Below, piece after piece: positions 11,666 through 23,817 of a stretch of 64,000 nt of DNA. A program made the position numbers and the translations under genes. The stretch lies in assembly GCA_947683425.1 (NCBI GenBank), contig CANTUQ010000159.1, positions 5,532,001 through 5,596,000 on the forward strand, given 5' to 3'. Source of the DNA: Excoecaria cochinchinensis (taxonomy: Eukaryota; Streptophyta; Magnoliopsida; Malpighiales; Euphorbiaceae). Position 1 is the first letter of the stretch. Each line of letters begins with the position of its first letter. Below the pieces are notes generated by a model. That model was not told the DNA's origin, did no database searches, and saw nothing but the letters and a program-made list of their open reading frames with translations.

Positions 11666-14553
11666 TATAGACACTGGGTCCTGAAACAAACCAGATCAGA
11701 GCTACCCAATGATGATAAGATGCCTTGTCACAAGCCAAAAGGTTGAAAGTGGTGATTTCCTATTTAAATTTGCATTTTATAGTGAAAAATGGAAAAATAA
11801 TAAAAAATATTTTAAAAATTAGTTTTGAAAAATGGGGGCTTAAAATTATAGTATTTTTAGTCAATTATAAATTTTTTTAAAAAAAAATCGAATCGCGAGT
11901 GTCAGGCGCGTTGGCGCCCAGCTCGCGGGAGCCCGAGCGCGCTGTACACGCAAAGGCGATGCGCAGCGTCACCAATGTTGCGCGTTGCTAAAAGCGCGCG
12001 CAGCATTGCGAGCCGCAGATCGCGCTGGCGCACGCTAAAGCGCGCAGCGCTGCCGCTCCGACGCCCGTCCCTATATAGCGACGGGCGTCGCTACTTCTGG
12101 CCGTCGCTAAAGGGTCTGATACCCCTTTTTTTCGATTTTTGGACCTAAAAATCAGTTTTTTATCCCTTTTTTCAAGGTTTTAAGGGATTTTTTCCATTTT
12201 TAAAAATTAAAATAGGTAATATATGATTTAATTAAATTTTATCCCTTTAATTATTTTATTTTTCCTATTTTTCTTTATATAAAAAGAACAAGATGAAAAC
12301 CTAAAGAGGGGAAATTTTCTAGGGTTTTTTCTCTTCATCTTTTCTCTTCTTCTCTCAATTTCTCTAAGAAAAATTTCAGATTTTCCCCCAACAAAAAAAT
12401 TGAGTTCATCTTTTTAGTTCTTTTTTCCAATAGAATTTCTTCTAAACACTTTTTAGAAGAAGATTTATTGATGCAATTTAATTTTGAGGCAAACATAATA
12501 ATTATTTGCTCTCAAAATTCATTTTTTAACTTGTTATTTGTTTTCAATTAAACTTTTTCAAGGTTTTTTTTATTATTTTGAATCTTTTTTTGATGAACAA
12601 TGGATTTTGGGGCAAAACAAATAATTGTTTGTTCCTAATATCGATTTTTTCATTTGATTTTCTAAAAAATAATTTTTTCTCATAAATGATTTTTTTTGTT
12701 TTCTTTGGAACAAATAAAATAATTGTTTGTTCTTGACATCATTTTCATTCTTTTAATCAATAAAAATTATTCTTTTGGCAAAGAAATTAATTCTTTGTTT
12801 TTAAAGAATTGTTGATTTTCTTTTTTCATTTTTAAGCCTATTTTTTCCTTGGAATGAAATTCCAACATTTTTATTATTCAATTCTAATCTTGCAAATCAA
12901 GAACAAGGAAATCAATCATCTTTTTACCTTCATCGAATCCGAAACTCTGAGGGTAAATATTCCAGGCTTGTTCTTCTTATTCTTTTTGTTCATATTTAAT
13001 TTATTCATGTTCATTCTTATTATTTTCAGTTATTCATTTATTTATTTTGTTTATGTTTAATTTATTACCATGTATATTTTTATTATTATTCTCATTTATT
13101 TATTTTATTCATGTGAATATTGATTTCTTTTATTTTTAACATGTAATTAAATTAATTTATTCATCATTCTTTTTAACATGTAATTAAATTAATTCATTCA
13201 TCGTTATTTTTAACATATAATTAAATTTATGCATTTTGATTGATCTTTTTGCCATGTAAATGGCTTATATCATTTGTAAACATATTTAATTAATCATGTC
13301 ATTTATTTAATCATTTTTTATTCTTTTCCATTGTCATTATCATATGTTTAATATTTTGTTCACTTATTTATTTTCATTATTATCATGTTCATATTTTTAC
13401 ACATTAATTAATTAACATGTTGTATTTTATTCCAATTACATCTTTTAATCCACTTATTATTCATAACACATTTTTCTCATTTATTTTAAATTGATAACAT
13501 TTTAATTCATTTATGATTTTGATATCATTTCATTTTATCTCATTTTATTTTATCTTATCATTTATTTTATATTTAATTGATTTTAATTGATTTTACTTGA
13601 TTCAATTACTAACATTATTTTTATTTGTGTTTTATTTTATTTCACATCTCATTTTTTTGCTTGGGCATTTTTGCGAGCACACGGGGAAATCCAAGAGGCT
13701 CGTTCGGGTTACATATTTATTTTCTTCGTTTGTAATATTTATTTATTTTGGCTTTTTCATTTATTTTTGCCATTTAATTTTCTTGTAAAATTATTTATTA
13801 AGGCCCACTAGAAAGAAAGTCACTAAACGTTTTTTTTATTAATTAATTTGAAATTTTTCCTAAATAAAAATGGGACCAATGTCTCAATTTTTTCCATCCA
13901 AAATAAAACCATCACCTCAAAATTATTTTCTAATAAATATGCATGAGAGAACCAATATCCTCATCATTAATGAATATCCCGCTTTATGTATGTTTTGTAT
14001 TTTATTTAGAATGGGAGTTGTATTCCGCCCCTAGTTTTGTTGTAATATTTTTACATATGCTTTATTTACGCTTTTATTTATCGCTTCCACTACGTGATTG
14101 ACATGCGCTTTAATTAATTGCATTAAAATGAATGAGAAATGGCATGAAACTCTAAATTCAAAACTCGATTATAAACTTAACCAAGGTATGAATAAATGAG
14201 AAGTCCCGAACTCACTCTGGTCTTTGGGGCTTAATGAGGCGAGAGGTCTAGGACTTCCAAGACACCTCTTGAGTCTCACCAAACGACTTAAATTTACAAT
14301 CCTAGGCTCCAGGGGGTAGAGGCTGAGACCTCCAAAATCTCTCTAGCTTGCCCAAGATGGATATGTATGCGCCAGCTTAGGCTCGCTAAGGCTAGACGAC
14401 CCTTCCCAATGTTCTGTTGGGTGGCAACTCCAAGAAACCTCCTTGTTGCCCAAAATAGACGCACTTGTAAATACCTTACAAGTTTTAATAAATCCCATCC
14501 CGATTGCCCTAAAGCGGGCTTTCGGGAGGCCACGGGGTTCGGCGTGCGTCATA
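11666..14553 (+). mobile_element. 5' LTR of the Tat-like element
   Basis: This 2.9 kb LTR begins TATAGACACTGGGTCC (canonical TGTAG in the 3' copy) and ends GCGTCATA before the primer site. The order is: conserved start, GC-rich block (11893-12115) with a promoter-like TATATA in an inverted repeat, CT-rich leader, then a very AT-rich section of about 1.3 kb (12700-14100), then a moderately GC-rich end. It differs from the 3' LTR by substitutions and by indels concentrated in the GC-rich block. Short open frames here are not genes. Confidence 0.85.
12060..12089 (+). promoter_or_regulatory. TATA motif enclosed by a 10-bp inverted repeat (Tat 5' LTR)
   Basis: GACGCCCGTC (12060-12069) and GACGGGCGTC (12080-12089) are perfect inverted repeats around CCTATATAGC. 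The same arrangement is intact in the 3' LTR at 24559-24588. A TATA element here would fit the retrotransposon core promoter, with a CT-rich transcribed leader downstream. Promoter activity is inferred. Confidence 0.55.
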
Positions 14554-14554
14554 G

Positions 14555-14572
14555 TGGCGACTCTACTGGGGA
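14555..14572 (+). promoter_or_regulatory. Primer-binding site of the Tat-like element
   Basis: TGGCGACTCTACTGGGGA lies one base after the LTR end. It resembles the tRNA-Arg-type primer sites reported for Tat/Ogre elements. The exact tRNA was not checked. Confidence 0.75.
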
Positions 14573-15629
14573 CAAATTCGAGACTTCACTTTGAAAGTGC
14601 CTTGGTTAAAATTTACAATTGAGTTTTAATTTAAAAATTTCATCCTTTTTCAAAACTGCATTGCATCTCATTAGAGTCTTAGATCTACGGTAGTTATGTC
14701 CCTCTTTTTAGCCCCGGTGCGTTCCCGAAGCACGACCCTACGTTCATTCAATGTAGGGAAGTGTTAAGGTTAATCACCAGCCCAAGCCTCGTACCATCAT
14801 GGTTTATTAAATGGTGACCCAATCGGTCGTTACGCTCGTGATGAGCTAGACCCGTTAGCAGGGACTATGCTTTGGTAGCCCTAAAGCAACACGACCTTTG
14901 ACTAAAGCTCATGTAATGGCAATAGATAATTCCCCTAGGTGGTATGAACCGTAATATCTTGCTTGCTATATGGATCATTTTGTATTGGACAAACCCAAAT
15001 AATTTGTTTGGTCACCTAATCAAAGGCTTTCATGCCCCGATAGGCCCATGTCAACTTATTCGGGCTATCTAAATACATGATGAGCAAAACCCATACGTAT
15101 GCACATTAGCTAAGAGAGGTTATACTGCTGATTTTTCATCGTGCACCATGCGCGTCTATCGGGTTCCCTGTTAACCCATGGATTAAGCCCACCTAGGATA
15201 GAGACCGCACGACCTCGTGTGTGGGGGCAATAAGGTTGGAAGGATCTATCTGCTTGCATGTGGTTGTGGATGATGCATTGCATATTCATGTCAGTCATGC
15301 ACAAATAAATTTCTGTATTTCTTCTACATGTATACATCCTTTTCTTTGCATATAATTATTACATGTACATATTATCCTGTGTATAGTTTTTCAAATGCTT
15401 CACATATATCATTGTAATCTCTTTTAGCCATTGTATACCATTTGTTGCGCAGCACGACCATGCATTGCATATTATTCATGCATCACTCTAACTCTTTAAT
15501 CTTTAAGCCATCAAAGACCACTTTCCTAGCTGGTTAGGGGTTCTGACAGTCACATTATCAAAGGGTTTTGGTTGAACAACCACAATCAAGTCAAGTGCAA
15601 TCAATAGGCATTTTAGAGAATCTCCAAAA
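14573..15629 (+). other. Untranslated leader of the Tat-like element
   Basis: About 1.06 kb between the primer site and the gag start. I see no convincing coding frame, including no extra ORF1 of the kind some Ogre elements carry before gag. It presumably contains packaging signals, which cannot be identified from sequence alone. Confidence 0.5.
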
Positions 15630-17394
15630 ATGGCTAATTCATTGAGGGAGGCAGATGCTACCAGGGCCTTGATAGCTGAAGAAGTGGGTTGAAGGTTAGA
15701 AGAATTTGAGAACTGAATGATGGCCATAATGGTCGCAATGGCTCAACCAGCTGCACCACAGAACCTGGCGCCTCCTCCCATGAGATAAAATGAACAGGAG
15801 GAGGCCAGAGAGGATCAACCGGAGGATGCACGTCCACCACCAATGGACCTAGGGGCTGCCACGTCAGGAGGGCAAAAGAGAGGAGTAGCCCATAAAATGG
15901 AAGAGGACCTAGAAGGGGATGAATATAGAGAACCCCTATCAGTTAGAAGGAAAGCACCCTAGACAGAAGATACCGTCTGGAAGAAGATGGAAGAAAAGTT
16001 CGAGGCAATGGCTAAGATATTGACAAAGGGTCGAGGAATAAACCCCGAAGACAAAGAGCTGGATGGAGAAGATCTAATCCCCTTAAACTTTAAGATGCCT
16101 GATGTCCCGAAATTTGATGGTACATCGGACCCCACCGCACACATCAAGCAGTACTCTTTGATAATGAAAGGTACCACACTAATAACGAGGCAGAAGGTAG
16201 AATACTTCTGTTTAAGTTTGACAGGTCCTACGGTGGGCTGGTATCACGGACTGGATCGGAAAATAAAAGAAGACTGGGATCTGCTGATGGAGGAGTTCCT
16301 CCAGTAATATGACTGTAGTACAAGGATGGAGGTCACCCTAAAAGATCTAGAGTTACTACAACAAAAGCCGAACGAGTCATTCTATAAGTACTTGACCCGA
16401 TGGAGGAACCGGGTAATGGAAATGAAGAAGTGGCTGGACACTCCAGACCAGATCAGGCTGTTTATTAGGAATGCTAGCCCATACTTGAAAGATGGGTTAA
16501 AGATGAAGGGGCTGAAGGACTGGGAGTCCTTAAAAGATATTGCCATTGAAGCTGAGGCTGAGCATCTGGATAAAATGGCTAAATCTGCAAACCTGGCCTT
16601 AGGAAACAGTAGTGGCAATGGGGGAAATACCAAGGCAGTAGAGGTCTCAACCACCGGAATGACTCCTAAACACCTCACCATCTCGGGCATGCCTCTATCT
16701 TGGCACTTCACTCGTCTCATCAATGAAGGGAAGTTGCAACCCTTGCCAGCTAGGCCTGCCCCAAGTCAGGGAAAATCGAGGCACAGAACATATTTGTATT
16801 GTGCGTATCACCAGTACACAGGGTGTCACACCCCATAAGTGGCCTAATTGGAAATCAGCGATTTTAATTGGACAATTAAGAGCAATTCAGTATTTTATAA
16901 GAGGAAAGAGGAGTTAATTACAAAGTTTTTATAAAGAATTAAGTACATATTTTTTTTCTAGTTTAGTGAGTAAAGAGTTTTTTTGATAAGGACTTAATGG
17001 TAATAGTAGGGATCAGATGGTAAAAGAGTAATTAAAGGATTAGTAAACCGTGCATGTGTGCCAAGTGGAGAGGTGGGTGTATGCGTGTGGGAGAGAGAAA
17101 GGAGGACTTCAAAAATCTTAGTAGCTTCTGAATGAAGCCATCAGATTTGAGTTTCTTTCTCTCTTGCTCCCTCTCACGTTAGCCATTCCTTCCCCTCTCC
17201 ATTTTCTGTTCTTTTTTCCATCTGCATGTGTGTTCATCCATTGAGGAGCTAAGGTTTGAGTTAGGAAAAGAAGAAGTTCAGAAGGTGAGTAATTGTCAGT
17301 TTCATATGGTTCTCCATCTTCTCTTTTTAAGGATTGTTCATTGCTGTTTCTTTGGATTGATATTGGGTTTTGTTTGTCGGTCATGTAATCTGTT

Positions 17395-17439
17395 GAAGAG
17401 AAGAAGAAGGATAAAGGGAAAGAGAAGGTTGTGGATTGA
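17395..17439 (+). other. Candidate conserved mini-exon in solo LTR S3
   Basis: The frame EEKKKDKGKEKVVD ends in TGA and matches the KGKEK(V/A) core of the other LTR frames at the same place, about 110 nt after GTGAGT (17285) and just before CAGGTTTGGGAG. The acceptor AG is not in the usual position (TCTGTTGAAG), so the splice model is weaker in this copy. Confidence 0.35.
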
Positions 17440-17924
17440 AGAGTGCAGAGGACGTTTTTGAACTTCATTACAGGTTTGGGAGTGTCTGTCTTTACTCAAT
17501 CTTGGATCCTAGTTGCTGTTTGATGTAAATTTTAGCTATGTGTGTGTTCATTTATATAGATGCATGAGAAATGTATTGTGTATACATGATTTAGGTAGGG
17601 AAAGAATGATTATGAGTTTGCAAATGAGACGTTTACACATGTATTTGAATGTGAAGTTCTGAGTTGTGACTCTCTCTGTTTATTTACTGTGATTATATGA
17701 TAATGTGAATAATGTGAGTGAAATTGCTGTAATTGTGTTCAGAAGACTTAAAGGTACGTGTTAGCATGATTTTTTTGCATGAAAAATTGGGTTTAGACAA
17801 AATGGGGTTTGGAGTTAGGTTGTACTCTATTTTCTCGATCTTTCTGGTTTTTATGTTTTCTGGGAATTCTGCTTTTCTGGAAATTCTGAAGGCTTTGTGA
17901 AGGAGAAGCAGTTTGTGAGAAGGA

Positions 17925-18180
17925 GATCACGAGACGTGATGGAGCATCACGCCGTGACCTCCTTCCCTGGGAAGTCACGCGACGTGATAAAGCATCACGT
18001 CTCGCGACCTCGCCTGTTTCCCTGCGGGTCACGAAATCTCGTCTCGTGATCTCTCCCTCTCCTCTCTGGCGTCACGAGGCGTGACGGATGGTCACGACTC
18101 GTGACCGCCTGTTCTTGCCTGGCGCTCGCGTGAAGCCTGCGTCACGAGACACCACTGCCTGGGTGACTCGTGACCAGCCT
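17925..18180 (+). repeat. CpG-rich dyad array, TCACGNNNCGTGA type (S3)
   Basis: Repeated dyads such as GTCACGAGGCGTGAC, GATCACGAGACGTGAT and GTCACGCGACGTGAT occur without a strict period. The same dyad class fills LTRs A, B and C. Confidence 0.8.
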
Positions 18181-19001
18181 TCCCTTGCTGCCTTGTTTTC
18201 TTAAAAACAAAGTTTAACTCCTGGTTTCAAGGGTTTTTGCATTACATGACAAATGTTTGGGTTTAAAATTTGATTTGTATTTTAATAATTGAATAATATT
18301 GAGTTTGTATATATATGACTAATAATTAATGTACATGGTTTACATGTTTATAATTTATATGAACATATTTATAAGCTAATATTTAATGAAATTCTCATGA
18401 TTTGATACATGAATTGTTGAGTTGTATTCTTTAAGCCTGAATAAGTCATAGTAGTGGATAAGTAAGCGCTTACTTAGGTCAGAGTGTGTGTGCAGCTGCT
18501 ATATGATAAAACGTTATACGTGGGTCCATTTGGATCCTTGTTTCGATCCTGTATGGGTCTATATGGATTTAATGCGAGACTTCAGTCTCTATATGAAAAA
18601 TACATGTTTGAGACTCATGTCTCTATATGCTTGGGATACTGTGTTCTATCAGTATCCATTTGACTGTATCCACTTCTAGAGAGTATTTTAGACTAATCAG
18701 GCTATATGTTTAAATGTATTGCATATTTTGGAGATGCATTTTTGATATGATTACAAGTATATGATGTACATGAATTCTTACATAGCTTTATATTATGCAC
18801 CTTGTATCTGTATACTTGGAATGATGGAAATTATGAATTGAATACTTAATTGCTTGTAATGTATATATCTATGCATGTCAAGTAAGAAATTTAGAGATAT
18901 GTTTGCATGTGATTTTGATGCCTTTGATTTTGAATCATTGGATTATTGTATTGCCATAAATATTGGATATGCATATTGTTCGTTTGTTTTGTTCCTCCCC
19001 A

Positions 19002-19039
19002 CTAAGCGTTATCGCTTAGCACGGGCTCTTTTCCCGTGC
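19002..19039 (+). promoter_or_regulatory. Conserved double hairpin in solo LTR S3
   Basis: CTAAGCG-TTAT-CGCTTAG (19002-19019) overlaps a second stem GCACGGG (19019-19025) with CCCGTGC (19033-19039). It is followed by AGGTGGCG. Both stems are perfect here. Confidence 0.65.
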
Positions 19040-19709
19040 AGGTGGCGAGTTCGGTTCGGAGTCAGATATCTGCAGGTCGGCCACTAGGAGTCTTTTTGGA
19101 TGAAGTTATTTTTGAGTCTTCCGCTGTAATTTTTGTATATGGCTTGTTAATAGCAAAGTAAATCTTTTGTAAAGGAACAAATATTATTTTTGTATATGTA
19201 TTTGCATACGAGCCTCTTTTGTAAAACAATATAGATATGATATATGTTACAGGAATTACTGTTTTATAATTAAAAGTTTCTTTGCATCTCATCTTTTATT
19301 TTATTTATTAGTATGTATATGGATTCGATTATATGTGTTTGCTCGCGTGGCACTCCGGTATCCTTCCAACGGGGATGGCGGGGTGTTACACAGGGCATCG
19401 GACAGACTATTGTAGCCCTCTGAGAGATCGCATTCAAGAATTGGTGCCTGGCCTGGATGAAGAAAGAAAGGATTAGAGTTGTTATAATGCTTTTCATTTT
19501 CTAAAGTGTATTCCTGAACTATGCACTTATTTATCTTTTCTATTTTAATAATATGGGCTTTGCTTATATATGCATTTTTATATTTTATTGCATCAAGCAT
19601 AAATAATAATCATGATTAAGGCATTGGTTTAAAACACCGTTTCATTTGGTTTCAATAAATAGTAATCTTGGTTGCACCTAATTTGACTCCTGAGGTGAGA
19701 CAAAATTTA

Positions 19710-20020
19710 AGAGAATAAAAAAAAAGTCTGAAGAAGTCTTTGCCTGGACCCATGAAGACATGCCAGGAGATAATCATAAAGTTGTCAAACACACCATTCC
19801 AACACATCCCGATCATGGACCAGTCAAGTAGAAGCTCAGAAGACCAGGCCAGAGGGTGCAAAAAAGGTTGAAAGGAAGAATCCACAAGCAGATATGAAGC
19901 TAAAATTCTTGGTCGGAGTTCAGAACCGGACTTAGTTGGTCAATGCTATCCCAAGTCAAGAAGGGAAGGGGTACGTGTATGTGTAAACTATCAGGATTAG
20001 GACAAAGCTTATCCTCGAAA
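19710..20020 (+). pseudogene. Tat-like reverse transcriptase N-terminal remnant
   Basis: The frame from about 19729 contains EEVFAWTHEDMPG, then HTIPTHPDHGPVK before a stop, the usual Tat/Ogre entry into RT (VFAWSYEDMPG...). Near 19980 the trace VNYQD-stop-DKAYP matches the RT motif VDYRDLNKA. The catalytic YxDD region, RNase H and most of integrase are absent, because integrase C-terminal traces begin only 400 bp later. A deletion of several kb is therefore inferred. Non-functional. Confidence 0.65.
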
Positions 20021-20128
20021 AAAGAACAAGGAAAAAGAGGATAAAAAGGAAAAGAACAAAAAGCAAGCACAAACAAAAAAAAAAGAAGAAGAAGAAGAAG
20101 GAAATAAAAAAGATAGAAGGAAAACATC
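20017..20128 (+). repeat. Purine-rich tract inside the Tat-like element
   Basis: About 110 bp are nearly all A and G, ending in a GAA microsatellite. The tract sits at the junction where the missing pol should be. It could be filler at a deletion or slippage-expanded sequence. Frames on the opposite strand that look hydrophobic (poly-Phe) come from this tract and are not genes. Confidence 0.5.
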
Positions 20129-20439
20129 TTGGGGGCAGGTTTTGCCCAAATCCTGTTGATTTGTACATGTCCGTATCCTACCATTCTTCTTGGTTGCCAA
20201 AAGGAAAAGGACCAAAACGCTGATCTGCAAACCATTTACCCGTTTTATCTGCATGAAGGGTATACTATACAAGCAACAAGTTAATGAATGAGGAAGGAGC
20301 TAAGAGATGGAAGAAATCCAAGCCAAAATTTGCACGACCTATATGAATGGTTTAATGCTGGCAGAAAAGATCATGAAAAAGGATTGGGCAGAGAAATGAC
20401 CCTTTTGCACTTCGAGGCTAGAGAGCCACCATTGGAACC

Positions 20440-20815
20440 TCTACAAGAGTCATCTATTATTCCTCGACACAGGGGGCAGAAGCAGTATGGTCGATAGATG
20501 TGAAGCTCAAATCTTTAAGGACAATCATGGCTGAATTTTGGAAGCCGACAGAGCCCAACAACGACAGCAGCAATTGCACGAGTCAGACAAGGACAAGGCA
20601 TGGGATTATCGCCACGGTCAGACCCATCAGAAAACATTCTGCTTGATCATTTGGAGAGACGGCCAAAAAGCATCCGATGAGAGAGGGAGATTTAATTGTC
20701 AAACAAATGAGACCAGGTGTTCCAGACATACGAGGTAAATTTGGGCCAGTGTGAGAAGGTCCCTTTGTCTTCCAGAGATTGTTATCCAAGAGAGCAGTAA
20801 CGGACAGAACCGATC
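20440..20815 (+). pseudogene. Tat-like integrase C-terminal remnant
   Basis: In one frame, a trace of the region before the C-terminal domain (QGAEAVWSIDVKLKSLR, compare YGxEAVLPxEVEIPSLR of Tat integrases) is followed by REGDLIVKQMRP, then DIRGKFGPV-stop-EGPFVF, which matches the conserved GDLVLK...RGKF.PNWEGPY block. Stops interrupt it and the catalytic core is missing. It identifies the lineage but is non-functional. Confidence 0.65.
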
Positions 20816-23328
20816 AATGTGGACAGACTCAAGAGGGTCCAGGGTTAAGGGCTAAAAATCAAAAGAAGAGAATAAAAGCCCCGCGGGTCAAAAACCGAAA
20901 AAAGGCGGCCTTGCTAAAATTGGGTGCCTCGTCAGGGTGAAAACAAAAAAAAAGGCATCTTGGGTAAAAATTAGAGGCTTGAGAGAAAATATTCAATCAA
21001 GAAAACCCGAGAGGGCTGATTGATAACAGGAGATCGGGTGCACCTAAGTTGTTACTCATTGAAACTAAGTAAAACTAGTGCTTTTGTATCACATGTCTAG
21101 TCATGGTCATTCTTTTTGTTATATGGTGCCTATAGATAGAAATGCATGCATAAGCTAGGCATAAATATGCAATTAGACGGTTAAGAGAAACCTGTTGCAG
21201 GCATAAGGACATACACTAGAGCAATTATCAAAGCAACAATAATGATTTTTCATTTTACAAATCCTCCTCCTACCCCTTAAATTAAAAAAAAAAAGAGTCT
21301 GTTAGAGATGAAAACCGTGACTGGCTCTCTAAGCAAAAGTTAGGCCAAAGGGCAAGGTGAAAACCTGAGAACAGGCAGTCTGTCCTTAAAAAAAAAAAAG
21401 CTACTGGATTGGGCTGGGTCCACTCCAGGCAAAAATTAGGCACAGGGTTATGTGAAAATCCCTAAAGGGACGCATTTCCTGCTAAGAAAAGCTAGTGTGA
21501 AAATCCACAAGGGACGCACTACCTTTAAAACAATGACTTTTGAAAGCTTGGAGCAATAAGGCAGCATTACTCGAAATGACTTCCGTTCAGACAGGTGCCG
21601 CATAATGCAGAACTTGATTCAGAGTCTCGGGGACAAGATGCTCATTAACCGGGGGGCAAAGGTACATACGGGTCAGTTCTCTTGAAAAGATTATGGGTTA
21701 GAGTCCGTAAAGTCAAGGCAATGCTTTTCTACATCCTTGGGGCATCAGACAACATGAGCAGCCGAGAAGCACCCTCAACGAATCCCTTAACCACCTGGGA
21801 TGTGGTCTATTCATTTTGCATATCACATATATGTCATGTCATTTAGTCTTTTACATGTATAGATATGCACACACAATTCTTGTACATTAATCCTTTGCAA
21901 GTGTTTCTTATATATAGTTTTGTATGTATACTTGACACACATTATGCCATACGCACACACAATCTTTTGTATATGTTGTTGTGTACATAACTCAGAAGGA
22001 TAGGTCCGAATAGACCTCATGAGCAAGGATGATCCAAAGGACGGGTTCAACTCCGCATGGTCGGCCACTGTATCCGGCGTAAAATTAGGTGATAGGTATA
22101 GAGGGGGTGGAATGCCCAGAAGGACAAGCCTATCGGAGACACCATGCTCAGGGCAATCCGGAATCACACAAATCTATAGAAAATAGATCCTTTGAGAAGC
22201 CGAACTATCCATACATAGTCAGAGGCAAATCAGACGCAAAAGTGAGCCAAGGTACAGTTTTGAATCTACATCGACGCTCATCCATACCGCACAATCAGAT
22301 CAAGATAAAGTCCTCACGAGAATAGAATCTCAATGACTCGCTCCTAAGAAGGCATTTAAGAGAGCAGGCCAACTCATGCACACCATGTCAGGAGCAATAA
22401 GGACCTGCTCCCAAGAGGGAAAAGAATAAGCCTTTCTCATGGACACCATGCCGGGAGCAAACAGGTAAGTTTCTCTGTCATAAGATGTACACTAACACAC
22501 CTCACACAATCCGGATTCAAATGTATGTAAATTGCACACACATGATTCCGCACACGTGCACAGTGTTTTGTATATGTACATGGCTCAGATGAGGGGTCCG
22601 AATAGACCTCAGGTTAAAGATGATTCAAGAGATGAGTTCAGTCAGACTCATGCATGCCATGACGGGGGCAATCAGGTAAGTTTCCCTATCATAAGATATA
22701 CGCTCACATACATCACATAGTAAGTGTACAAAATCCAAATTCAAATGAACAAATGTACAAGAATACAAATCCTCAAACACAAACAACACAAAAAAATAAA
22801 AATTCTCAAGCAAAATAACAAAAAGAAGAGATATTTTCAAGGCCTTGAAAATCCAATAAACTGTAAAAGTCCAAACGCGTCCAAAAATGTGAAAACGCAA
22901 AGAAACAAGAAAAAAAAACGAAAAACGATATAGAAAAATCACCCGCCTGCAGGCAAACAACAAAATTTCCAATCTAATTTGTTCTTTGAGCAAACTCAAA
23001 TCTTTTTCCAGCCCGGAGGCTCAACATCAAATTCTCTCACCCTCTTGAGAAGTATACAGGTCTTTTCAACAAGGAGGCTGCATTGGAGATGATAGAGGAA
23101 TCGATATCTGGCATGTCACAGTTAGTACAATCAGAAAATGGGGAACAACTAGCTGTCCTTCAGGGGGCATACATCTGACAACGCTCCCAACAGGTATGTA
23201 CTGCCGCAGGTAAGCATCTCTTTTATATACCCTACACATTTGCTTTGCCCTTTTTGTAGTAAAAAAGAAGAGGTTCAGGATAAGCGCCAACAATGAAAAT
23301 GACGAACAAGTCACCATACCGACCTAAG

Positions 23329-23436
23329 GGGGTTAGCAGATCAGAATATTGAACTAGCCGGATGTCGTTTAGCATATCAGACATTGTACTAGCCGATGGG
23401 GTTAGCAGATCAGATATTGAAATAGCCGGATGGAGA
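23329..23436 (+). repeat. Tandem repeat, ~36 bp x 3 (Tat 3' region)
   Basis: Three diverged copies of a unit beginning TTAGCAGATCAGA and containing ACTAGCCGGATG follow each other directly. Confidence 0.7.
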
Positions 23437-23524
23437 TAGGATGTTACACGGATTGGTTGGAGGTTACCAAGGTTGTGCTGTGTAAGCCCAGAAGCGGTTA
23501 CCAAGACAGAACGTTCAATCACAT

Positions 23525-23810
23525 GCGATGGAATAGATCGCAAACAGAGGTTGTAGTCAAGAGAGTATTGCATCTCACAGACACCGTGCAGGCCGGGACG
23601 AGGCTAGCGGATCACCCGCGGTAGAACAGATCGCAAATAGAGGTTGTAGTCAGAGAGTACTGCATCTCACAGACACTGTGCAGGCTGGGATGAGGCTAGC
23701 GGATCACCAGCAGTAGAGCAGATTGCAAACAGAGGTTGTAGTCAGAGAGTACCGCATCTCGCAGACACCATGCATGCCGAGACGAGGACAGTGGGGCACA
23801 CGCGATAGAA
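23525..23810 (+). repeat. Tandem repeat, 92-93 bp x 3 (Tat 3' region)
   Basis: AGGTTGTAGTC recurs at 23548, 23641 and 23733, with the following text (GCATCTC(A/G)CAGACAC..., then CTAGCGGATCAC in the first two units) repeated. Confidence 0.85.
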
Positions 23811-23817
23811 CGGATCC

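Larger units (their letters stand above)
16824..19390 (+). mobile_element. Solo LTR S3 (Tekay type) in the Tat gag
   Basis: A 2567-bp LTR runs from TGTCACACCCC (16824) to GGTGTTACA (19390), with perfect target duplications CAGGG at 16819-16823 and 19391-19395. Plus orientation, no internal region. It contains a GTGAGT donor-like site at 17285, the mini-exon (17395-17439), a dyad array (17925-18180) and the double hairpin (19002-19039). It interrupts the Tat element and so is younger. Confidence 0.95.
15630..19476 (+). pseudogene. Tat-like gag relic, split by solo LTR S3
   Basis: From ATG at 15630 a single frame continues through several stops: before 15987, at FLQ-stop-YD near 16305, and others. 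The core (about 15987-16650) has the typical Tat gag segments MPDVPKFDGTSDP, LSLTGPTVGWYH and ESFYKYLTRWRNRV. After a Pro-rich linker the frame reaches CAYHQYTG at about 16799-16823, where S3 is inserted. On the far side (19391-19476) the frame resumes with the second half of the Tat-type CxYH...GHxTxxC zinc finger and then stops. Structural (capsid) protein; non-functional because of stops and the insertion. Confidence 0.8.

Noticed and set aside
19900..20272. Phe/Leu-rich minus-strand frames resembling a membrane protein
   Set aside because: They are translations of the complement of a purine-rich tract inside a decayed Tat element.
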